Both the position numbers and the translations under genes were made by a program. DNA of 64,000 nt, from positions 1,372,829-1,436,828 of the forward strand of contig NW_006768772.1 of assembly GCF_000204055.1 (NCBI RefSeq), given 5' to 3'. This document shows positions 46,231-55,445 of this stretch, in pieces. Numbering within the stretch: position 1 is the first letter of the stretch; each line of letters begins with the position of its first letter. The DNA is from Melampsora larici-populina 98AG31 (taxonomy: Eukaryota > Basidiomycota > Pucciniomycetes > Pucciniales > Melampsoraceae). The notes below the pieces were generated by a model. It saw only the letters and a list, made by a program, of their open reading frames with translations. It was not told the DNA's origin and searched no databases.

Positions 46231-46551
46231 GGAGGTCGGGTAGTTGGTGAGAAAGTGGTGAAGAGGGGGGTGAGGGGTGGTGGGAAAATCGGTTTGAGAG
46301 GGGTGAGGGGGGTGAGGGGTGGTGGGAAAAGCTGGGTGGTGAGTGGGTGGTGAGCTGGCAGAGAGTGGTGGTGAGGGTGGTGAGGTGTTGGTAGGTGTTT
46401 GGGGGGGGACTTTGGACTTGGCCGGATTTTGAGGCTACCAGAGATATATCTATGCCTCTAGATATATCTAGATTATGTTTTCGGACTCCATGGGTCGGTA
46501 CAGTGTTCCGTACAGTCGGATACACTTAGTAGTTTTGGAAACATACAGGTG
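46231..46551 (-). repeat. Right terminal inverted repeat of the KDZ element
   Basis: Reverse complement of the left repeat. The outer end is ...ACATACAGGTG at 46551, and the GGTGGTGAG-rich array faces inward. The minus-strand 467-aa gene begins 130 bp inside it, mirroring the plus-strand gene inside the left repeat. Confidence 0.85.
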
Positions 46552-49500
46552 AAATCGATGGTTGTGGCAGTATGCTATTATGTTGCCAACATTCCTGCGT
46601 CTTCGACTACAAACATCGAACTGGTTTAACAACGAAATGTGTACTCACGACTTCAGGCCCCCCTGTAACTGTGCCAGACGGACGGAGCGTGATGTAGACC
46701 TGGTTGAGCTGATCGGTGAGCTGTCATACAGCACTTCCTCGCGCTTCGCTTACCTGAGTGGGTTCTGTTACCATCAGGGCGCCGACGCGTGAAGGTATCA
46801 TTTTGCCATAATTGCGATTTGTCCGACCCACAAAGACTTCTTCAGATGGGTTACATGGCAGCATCCCCAAAGACACCACGCACCGCGTTTGCACTTCGTC
46901 TCCTTGTGCATCATCACGCGATGTGGTTACGTTATGCTGTGCCCATTCAAGGCTTTTGTGAGGGACTAGATGATACCCTTGATAACCACAATCCTGTCAT
47001 ACTCACATCAAACATGCGTGTAAGTTAGTGAGATACATTTTATTTTTCCTTTTGAAGTGAACTGATTAGTTATCATCATTATTGATATTCAATAGCCTCG
47101 CGATTGGCGTCAGCCATTCACCGCGGCGGTGGATGCCTATTGGGCACTCAATCTTCAAATTCGAAATATTGAAAATGAACGGCTGAAACTTACGGAGTTG
47201 GGTAAAGTTGCTGCAAATTGTCCAAAGTGTTTTGGACCTCCAGTGGGCGTCAGCAAGGCCAATGAACCCGACATGGTAATTTGTTTAGACGGCAATTTCC
47301 AACACAAGAGGCACGCGGCGGCAAGTGTCCCTATTCCTGGATTCGCGCCTCCACGACCTGATATATTTCTGGACCCTAAACTGGTCGAAGCTAAGGCTCG
47401 CCAGATGGCAGGACAAGATTTTGGCGAAGGCGTGAGTGTTTTTGGGAAACAATACAAGATGTAGTGTTTAATTTAAATGAGTGAGCCGTTGATATTGAAC
47501 CAAACTTCAGGACCAATGTACTGAAGCGCATACCACTGCCAATGATGTCCGGGGCAAACATCACTTTAAATCCATGGATGAATCTGGCTTGTTAGGTATG
47601 GCTTGCCGACACGACCACGTGATCAAATTCATCAACCTTGTCCAGAGCGGTGAAAAGTATGTATATGTATATTTCCATTTATTGTGTTTACCCATTTCAA
47701 TTCGGATCCAACTAATAGTGTATATAACCAATATTATTCCAAGAAATCATAACGCAGTGGCCCTTATCCAGTGGCTTTTAGATCTATTCGCGGACGAACG
47801 GGAATTTGAAACCAGCGTAGGTATCTTATATGATATCGGGTGTACCCTGGATAAGACAATTAAAAAGGTTCGTGTCCCATCAATACCTGAAAGAATATGT
47901 CATACTTACTTACATCGTCTCGTCACTTTCAATTTATCAACAGACAAAAGTATTTACAGATGATAAATATGCGGCACAAGTCAAGCTCGGCACTGCGTTG
48001 TTCCACGCATACGCTCACAGTTGGGGTTGCCAACTCGAGTACAATCCTCGACTCAACAAAGGATGGGGTAAATCAAATGGAGAAGGTATGAAGCGTGTTT
48101 GGATGAAGAACGCTCCACTGGTCCGGCTTCTACGCTATGCGACTAAGCAGCGTAGGCTTGTCAGTCTTGACCTTTGGAATCACCATCGGAACCAGCAATT
48201 GCGAAAGCAAGCAGGTAAACGCGAGGTTTAAAATATTGCCAATATCACCATTTAGTTAATATAAAACCGCAGTTTCATTTCTAGTTCAACATACCAAAAA
48301 ATACGTGGCAGAGTTGCAGGAGTCAGAGGCATGTCTGTCCAAGCTGGTCAGAGCAAATGCCACACACACAACTAATTATTTTGAAGCCCAGTGGGCGCGC
48401 CAACGGGAGTTACAACTCAAAGCAATCAACGAGACAACCAAAGACAAACGAGCTAGACTGGTGGTGTTGATCCAACTCGAGGAAGAGCTACTGGATGCCC
48501 GGTTGGTGGATTGTTTATATGGTCTTATCTGATTTAGGATTAATGAACACTCTATTGCAATGTTTATACAGTCGACAACTCGAGGATATGAACCCGGCAA
48601 ACGCTGCTATACGCACAGTTGAGCATTGGCACGATCTGCTGGATTTGCCCAGATCCCTTGCCAATCTCGAGGCCAAAGTGCAAGAAGTGGCCGAGGAACT
48701 GGGTAACACGGAGTTGCTCAATGTTAAGCACCGTGACAGTAGGTCCGATTGCGAAGCTGTGATGTGTAGAGGCACTGACGCTACGCTGGGATCATATCAT
48801 TGTTAGATGATCGAGTCAAGTCTGCTACGACTGTCTCGGTAGCTTTGGGATTGTTGTACGAAGCAAAGTTTGGTGTCATCCAACAGCACGCAGACGCTGC
48901 TACTAGGACCGGTAGGTCGGATTGTATAATTGGAATCTTGCTTCGTTCTGATGTAATCATCCCACTAAAGGGGCCACTCAGCAGCCTCGAAACGAGGAAT
49001 TGAGGAGAAAGAAAAGAGTCCTACTGAAGAAAAAAACCGATACATATTTGAGGTATGCGGCGAAGTACAACAGGCAATTCCGCCCTACGCCGCGTCTTAA
49101 AGAGCCTTCATTCGACGAAGTAGACAACATGGACGTTTTGGATCCGTTCTGGGATGAGGCCGCGCTCAAACATCTGGATGAGCCTTGGGCTCGATGTGAG
49201 AGCACCAAGGCAGGGATCATTGCCTTTCAAAGTAAGAGGTCGTGTGAAGAGGAGCTCCGGCGTTTGGGGCGCGAGGCAAGGCAGCTTATTCTTTGGGGCA
49301 TTGATCATCAAGCGCGCGTAGAGGCCTGCAAGGCAAATGAACCTGGTAAGATTCCTTCTCTCGGCTGACTCGTTCATGGAAGCAGAGCAGTGGACGAGTG
49401 AATCGTGTTGATAAAACTATATATTGCATACAGGTGAAGCGCGGGTGTTGGAGTGGAGGTCTATCCACAGCGGCCTCAGTAAGAGAAGCTGTCGTTTGTG

Positions 49501-49747
49501 GAAGTGGTGGGATCACGGCTTGTTAGATGTCATGAATTCCACCGCACCTTTTGTAGAAGTCGATGCAGCTTTTGATGTCAACCTGCTCACTAGGTGGAAG
49601 ATGATGGTGGATCGCACGGCGTCTACATGGGGAGAAATACTTGGTGTGCCCATTTTCTGGGCACATGAGGACGAGGAAGCGGATGAGGAATTGGTGCCAG
49701 AAGAGCCCGGTGATGATGACGACTTACATTACCTTTATTATTATTAG
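46552..49747 (+). pseudogene. Second KDZ transposase, truncated at its N-terminus
   Basis: Homologous to the transposase at 36351-39886 over its whole remaining length: WQYAIMLPTFLRLRLQTSNWF, NCARRTERDVDLVELIG, (exon 46778-47019) RRRVKVSFCHNCDLSDPQRLLQMGY, (47096-47431) NCPKCFGPPVGV and ICLDGNFQHKRHAAASVPIPG (first Asp), (47511-47656) CRHDHVIKFINLVQSGEK, (from 47744) VGILYDIGC (second Asp), HAYAHSWGCQLEYNPRLNKGW, NGEGMKRVW (Glu), a coiled-coil tail, and a last exon ending near 49747 with an Asp/Glu-rich end. Its first ~130 codons are missing: homology starts immediately at the end of the KDZ terminal repeat (46551). Several downstream donors are weak (GTTCGT, GTTGGT), so decay may have begun. 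It is convergent with the FAR1-OTU gene. Confidence 0.88.
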
Positions 49748-49950
49748 TCCTCTCTGTGTGCACTGCTTTTTGTTTGGGTCTTTGTGTCTTACTTAATTCT
49801 TTGTAATCAGATTTTTTTTGATAACTGCAATTTGAAAGGAAATGTGATGATATCACACAAGTTGATATATAATACAAGAATTAAATAAATAAACAAATAA
49901 AGTTAAGAATCTCATTTGATGTGAATTGGACTTCGTTGATTTTTGCGTCG

Positions 49951-51883
49951 TCAAGTTCTGTTTTGAGATGCCATGTAATCTGCGTGGTGGTCAATCAGGG
50001 AGCTCCAATTACTCAACCAGTGTGAGGCTTCAGGCGAGCAAAAGCGCTGCCAAATGCGACAGAATTTAGGTACCGGAAGATTGGGACGGGCCAAATCGAG
50101 GCTGAGTGAGCAGAAGTGTTGAAAGGCCAGTGCTAGAACAATCGGTGGTGAAGTATTAGGGGGGGTGAGGTAAGGAAAAGTGATTTGATCAGAATGATTG
50201 GGGCCGTAGAATATGACAGGTCGATTGAAGGTGGTGGCTATAACGCCACCCCATCCTGGCATAGTGAGCCAGAATTTTTGCTCATTTACGACATTGGCTT
50301 TGCGGGTACGTAAGTGGGCTAAGCCTTCAGCGCGCAGGTCCGGTAGAGATAGATCTGAAAAAATGTTGGGCGATTGTAACAGTGTGTCCTCCAGTTGCTG
50401 GCGTATGTTGGGCCAATCGTCTTGAGGTCGATCGAGAGAAACAGCAATGGCGCGAAATCCACAGTGGCCATCTGCTTCAACTTCGCGAATGTTGAGGACA
50501 AATGGCTCGAGCCATCTGTGGATAGAATATTTGGCCAAGAGTTCTTTCAAGACTGATTTCTCGAATGCGGCCTTCTGAGCTAGTTCTCGAGTGCGGTTGC
50601 GAGTTAATCGGCCAGTGGGTGAAGGGAGTGAGGCAGGTAACTGGAGTTGTTGTTCCCTGCGTTCACGTTCAGTGACCAGTGCAGCAGTTGCACCCGTAGT
50701 GGCTGCAAGGGGGACGTTCGTGATGCTAGTCGTGAGTGGAAGGGGTGATGAGGATGGTGGTGTACAGTGCGTCGGTGCTGGTGGCGCGTCGGCAAAGAGC
50801 AAGTCTTCGATGTTGAAGGTTGATTTGGTGAATTCAGATGTCCCAAAGAAATCGTCAATAATGCTGTTGATCTGCAATGAACGTTGATGAGTAACTGCTT
50901 ATTTGCATTGATCGAGGTGGAAGACTCACTGATGGGTCATTCAATTCTTCAATGGGTTGTTCGGGTGATGTGACGTGATCGGTGAGCATCAAGGATTGCA
51001 TAACCTCCTATATGACAGAAATGCATCAATATTTGCTGAGTAATTTGAAACTTTTGACCGTGACGGTTAGGAGAATAGCCTCCCTTACCGTTTCAGGGAG
51101 GAAGAGATTGGGGGAGACTGTGTTGGGTGATTGGTGATACGTATTGATCACATCTTGAACGATTGGTGATGGGTTTACGGTGGAAGGTTGTTCCCTGGGT
51201 GGTGTAGATGATTCTTGATCCATGAGGATGGCCTCAATCTTCTGTATTGCCTCATGTCGACGGTGTGGGGTCAAGGATTGGAGGCGTTTGGTGAGATTGT
51301 TTGTAGTCTTTTGAAGAAGATGTGTAATGATTTCATCGCTCGGTTGATACAGTGTAGTCGATGGATTTGGAGTGGGAGCGGCGGTATCGTCTGGCTTTGA
51401 GGTTGAGGTGCTGGGAAGTGGAAAAGAGGAGGGGTCTTCTAAGTTGGCGTCGAGGTTGAGGTGGTATGGATGGGGTAGTATGGGGTCTGGAGCAGGAGGT
51501 TTTTTGCGAGGTTTGACATTGGGGTCGTGTGGGTGATTGTGCTTCAGGTGGGTGTGTATGAGAAGCCAACACATCTGATTCGGTAGAAAGCGAGCTGAGA
51601 GTCGAAACTGGCAACCGATACGTAGAGATCGAGTGGTGCCAACGACCGCTTGGCCGCCACGAGGGTAGCCTCCTCGGTAACAATCGTAGTGGCAGACATG
51701 GCTGCCTGCAGTCGAGTGGCCAATGCGTGTTCGATAACCTTGCTGATGAGCTCCGAAGGCATGGACATAGTCGTCCATCCGGCGACGATCAAGGTCGTAT
51801 ATCTCGATGGTGTTCGGAACTGGGAATACATATTCTTCTTCTGGGTGGGTTGAGTTGGTCTCCATTTGATTGGTGTCGTGCAT
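49951..51883 (-). CDS. FAR1-type zinc finger fused to OTU cysteine peptidase (597 aa)
   Basis: Three exons: 51883-51089, 51007-50930 and 50871-49951. Introns are 81 and 58 bp, all phase 0, 1794 coding bases, no lesion. Residues 64-117 carry C-x3-C (CHYDC), Cys-91 and H-x-H (KHNHP), the same FAR1/WRKY-GCM1-like finger as the gene at 34892-36209. A Pro/Ser linker follows. From about 420 there is an OTU domain: EADGHCGFRAIAVSL (Asp ~425, catalytic Cys ~428), then GWGGVIATTFNRPVIFYG and ALAFQHFCSLSL (candidate catalytic His ~543). OTU proteins are deubiquitinases or related peptidases, some transposon-encoded. Convergent with the second KDZ transposase (203 bp apart), so probably part of the same unit. 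I infer that the finger targets the peptidase to element DNA or the transposition complex. Confidence 0.85.
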
Positions 51884-51949
51884 GGGCGGTTTTGGTTACG
51901 AAGCTGAGCAGTGTAATGTTTTTGGCTTGGCTGAGGAGAAATAGGATAA

Positions 51950-52290
51950 AGTTTTAGTGATAGTATGGTGGTGAGTTCTGTAGATGAGATAGTGAGTTTG
52001 GGTTATGGTGACAACTGTTACATATAAGAGGTTGAGGGGAAAAGTACGACGGTGAGGTTTAGGAATGGGGTGGTGATTTTTCGGGTATGGTGGTGACTTG
52101 TACATATGAGAGGTTGAAGCTGAGGGTGAGACGGTGAGATTTGTGAGTGTGCTGGTGAGCTTTCAGTTAGGTGGGTAGATTTATGGGTGTGGTGGTGACT
52201 TTAGGTTATGGTGGTGACTTTTGGGTGCGGTGGTGAGATTTATATATGAGGTGGTGACTTGGTAACATGAGATGGTGAGATTTAATTGGT
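51950..52290 (-). repeat. TCACCACC-rich array upstream of the FAR1-OTU gene
   Basis: On the minus strand, TCACCAC/TCACCATAAC-type units recur about every 20-30 bp, about a dozen in all, ending in AAGTCCCCACTTTTTCAACG, which resembles the AAAGTCCCCCCCC of the KDZ terminal repeats. The same kind of array lies in both terminal repeats of the first KDZ unit. Possible element end: GCACCTGTGC at about 52439-52448 (reverse), sharing only CACCTGT with the first unit. Confidence 0.55.
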
Positions 52291-52912
52291 CTCCACGTTG
52301 AAAAAGTGGGGACTTGTAGCTTTTCAAGGCCTTGATAGGACCTACTATCTGGCTAAGAAATTCTATTGAAGGGCTCTCGGATCACATGCGACGATACAGG
52401 TTTGTGTATCTTCGCATAGACTCGGTGTTTTTCTGTATGCACAGGTGCATTATCGCCCAATTGCGAGGGCCAACAAATGACCAATTTAAGGCGCCAACCA
52501 AAAGCCAGAGTTGGTGTGTTATCACCTCATCACTGGTGTGTTTTCAACCTCACGGATGACAAGCCCGAATTGCCCAAAAAGGACAAGACCATTCGTCTGA
52601 AAGGTCTGAACAATGGCGGACTCACTTGCTCGAATCATCTGTCACCACAGCCACACTCAACCAAAACCTTTTGGTCATAGACCGAAAAAAGCTAACTTTT
52701 GGACTGATGACCGCTGATTGGAGACCATGATCCAAAACCCCGGATATAAAAACAGCCCTGATCCGTCACCATGTAACCCCCATCTCCGACATATCTGACA
52801 TTTGACATCTTTCCGATTTCCACATCCTCGTTTTCATTTTGACGATATCAACTGTGATTGATCAACCTTTCACTTCTCTTTTTGAATTCATCGTCTTTAT
52901 AGCTTGTTAACT
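52291..52912. other. Intergenic; promoter side of the 486-aa gene
   Basis: No coding region supported. It separates the divergent FAR1-OTU gene and the gene starting at 52913. A TATA-like GGATATAAAA lies at 52742-52751, about 160 bp before the ATG, with a CT-rich stretch between. Confidence 0.4.
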
Positions 52913-54906
52913 ATGTCTACTCTCCAGAACCGTAACTTCGGTTCGTCAATCTTGACCATCCAACCCCGCTTTTCGTATCTAACTGAGTCGCTTGAATTTT
53001 TTCATAACGCAGGCAATCTTGCCCCAGATTCATCTCCTGCTAGCTCACAATCCCCTCGCACTCCGGCCAATCCCGCCTCAATCCATTCTTTTAGTAACTT
53101 TGCGACTTTACAAGGTACCAAGTCCCTTTTTCACTGTTTAGCATCATATATCTCATTTTCTTCATCTCGCCTTAATGACAGGGGCGAGAGGCACCTCTGG
53201 CACCGCCTGGAACCACAATGATCGTTCCCGGTCCCCGGGGTTTCGAAACTCAGGTGAAGCTGAACGTCGTCTGGAGGAAGACGCATCCCAAGAACCAACC
53301 GATCAGAGACGAACCCCTCTTGGCGCTGGTGAAAGCCTGGTATTTGACAAGTTGGCCACCAAGGCCGGCCTTGACGAGGCCAACCAAATGTACGCCCTGG
53401 CCAACTGCGAGGCAAGTGGTTTTTTTGCTTCTTCCCGTGTCATGTGTTACCTTGTCCCTTTGATCTCATGGTCTCTTGATTCCTCGTCCTTAGGCCCACG
53501 GGGTGTATCGCCACATTGTGACGAGTGTCTGTCATACCAAGATCAAGTTTGAGGTCAAGAAAATGTCCAATCAACTCTTGAAGATGGCCGATCATGTAAT
53601 AGGTATATTGGACAAAGTCGAAGCGGCCTTGGCGAGAGTCAACGCTATCTCCACCAATGTTGAAGGCTTATCGGACAAGGTCGAGCTTAATAATGAACAC
53701 ATTGAGACTCTAACCAAACTTATTCAATCATCCCCTAATGTTCTCAATGGTAATGCGCCGCATGTGCCAAATGCCCAAAATCCTCCCAGTGCGGTTGCTT
53801 GGTCCGTGTCTACAGAGCTCAGGGTACGCAGTTGATACATTTCTTTCCCTTTGGTTACCCTACCTGATGTCTCCATCTGTCAGGGTGCGATCATCACCGC
53901 AGCTCACAGGTTTATTGTGAAGGAATCTCTGGAGTCTTATACGGCTTTGGAAACCCCTCAGCGCGATTGGTTGCCTCACTCGCTCTTCAATTCAATCAAG
54001 GTTCGTCCTATTCTTTATCTTTATGACCGTATCCCCGCCCCTCATTTCCTTTTCCACTAGACCGCTGTGCGCCAAGGTGGGGCTGTTACGCAATTCCTGC
54101 CACCTCAAGTCAACGGCATCAGTGATGTCCCCGCGACTCGGATATACAACTCGGAGATCAAAAATGTTTGCAAACATGTGCGCGAGCGCCTTCATTTGCT
54201 GGTCAGTTGTGACTTTCTCTGGCCTGATTTTCACCATGCGCACTGTCTAACATGAACCACTCTACAGCTCTTAACTGGCGTTTACGATCCAAAAAACCCT
54301 GTAGTCCATGGAGCCGTTCCAACCCTCAAGGGTCTGGTACATCGAGTGAGTGTCCGTTGCATACTGGTAATGTATCCAAACATGAACACTAATATGTCTT
54401 TAATCAGATTTTCATTAAGTTAGGACAAACTGGAGACCATAGTGACATTGAATCAGTTTGGGCGAATACCAGCGAACTGGCGCGCTGCCGCTTTGCTTAC
54501 CTAGTGGGTTTCATATTGATTAATTTTTTGTTTTGTTCAGCTAACCAATCATTTGGCACTTTCCGTGTTCAGCGTCGCGAGGCCGTTTGCATATTTCAAG
54601 TTGGACAAGGTTCAAGTTCCATTTGGAGCGCGGTCGATCACCAGCTCAATGACCTACGTTGTCGTGGCCATGATTATACAGCGTCGTGAGTAATTGGTCA
54701 TTGTGATTCGCATTAACTAAATCATACTGACATGTTTTTTCTTTTATTACAGTTTCTACAACATCGTTTATGATGATGACATCTCCGCTTTTGATGGCCA
54801 AAACCTATTTCAAGATGTAGCCGAGAATGTTTCCTTCCGTCTTCCCTATGAACATGACGTCTTGGCTGGAATTGGCGGAGCTCAAGAGGATGTCATGAAT
54901 GAATGA
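52913..54906 (+). CDS. Intact nine-exon gene, 486-aa protein of unknown function
   Basis: Exons 52913-53114, 53182-53411, 53494-53823, 53884-54000, 54061-54201, 54268-54345, 54408-54503, 54573-54685 and 54753-54906. Introns are 60-82 bp, 1461 coding bases with every junction in phase. Intron 2 appears to be GC-AG (GAG/GCAAGT). The protein begins MSTLQNRNFGSSIL, has an Arg/Ser/Glu-rich region, a heptad-like coiled coil (LDKVEAALARVNAIST / LSDKVELNNEHIETLTKLIQ) and a C-terminal globular part (RDWLPHSLFNSIK, GVYDPKNPVVHGAVPTLKGL, CRFAYLRREAVCIFQVG, DHQLNDLRCRGHDY, FYNIVYDDDISAFDG). I do not recognise the family. It is divergent from the FAR1-OTU gene, so it could be a third gene of that unit or host. 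Confidence 0.8.
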
Positions 54907-55119
54907 TCAGATTGGGGTTGACCATGTGTGAAAAACGTCCTGCCCTTTCTGAACACAATTGACTTTCACAAAAATCAACGTTTCCACTGTTTGCCTCTTT
55001 CCTGTTACATTACCCATTGTGTGCTCAGTACTTGTCCAACCCCAAAACGACCTCCTGGACCGCATTGCTGCATCCATTGAAAAAGTATATAATATACAAT
55101 CTGTTTTTGCTATTTTGGA

Positions 55120-55445
55120 CGGCTCGAAACCCGGGGTGCGTGAAACCTGCCCGCATTGGCCAGTCCTGCCCCAGCCTACCTGCCCCCGCCTTGCCTTGCC
55201 TGCCCTTGCCCCTCAGGGCGCCGAAGTGACTCCCTGCACCTCACGGGGCATGCCCCGAATGCTTGTGCTCCCGCCCATGTTTCACGCACATGGGACGCTG
55301 GGGCTGACCGCCAGCCGTTGGCCGAGGTCCGCCCTTGGCGAGCTTTTGGGCCGCGTTTGGACGGGATCGACCGGCGGTTCATAAACCGCCAAGCCTAGGT
55401 CCTTCTTCAGGCCGCCCATCACTGCGCACGCATGGGCGGTGTGGT
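55120..55445. other. GC-rich island in AT-rich surroundings
   Basis: A run dominated by CCTGCCC/CCGCC phrases, clearly richer in G+C than either neighbour. It ends with two hairpins: GGCGGTT-CATA-AACCGCC at about 55373-55390, and CCGCCCAT...ATGGGCGG (8-bp perfect arms) at 55411-55438. There is no frame with credible protein content. It may be a repeat-element terminus or a transferred fragment. Confidence 0.55.

Larger units (their letters stand above)
34394..46551. mobile_element. Apparently complete KDZ-type DNA transposon, 12.16 kb
   Basis: Bracketed by nearly identical ~320-bp inverted repeats (34394-34712 and 46551-46231), whose outer ends read CACCTGTATGTTTCCAAAAC. Inside are a KDZ transposase (minus), a FAR1-type zinc-finger gene (plus, convergent with it) and a 467-aa gene (minus) starting next to the right repeat. 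All three models keep phase over every intron, so no lesion is visible in its genes. Caveats: I see no convincing target-site duplication; 40-43.3 kb contains mostly non-element-like sequence; and the right flank is a truncated second KDZ gene whose missing part is not on the left flank. So the two repeats could also be ends of two related elements. Confidence 0.68.

Noticed and set aside
34380..46560. An 8-9 bp target-site duplication flanking the KDZ element
   Set aside because: Left GAATGTAAT and right AAATCGATG do not match at any sensible offset. At most AA is shared, which is not evidence.
47020..47743. In-frame extension of second KDZ exons through their introns
   Set aside because: The 87-bp intron at 47657-47743 happens to be open and divisible by three, but the first KDZ copy and the GTATGT donor show that it is an intron.
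55411..55445. Helitron 3' end (hairpin plus CTRR)
   Set aside because: The hairpin is present, but no CTAG/CTRR terminus follows within about 15 bp, and no Rep/helicase gene is seen.
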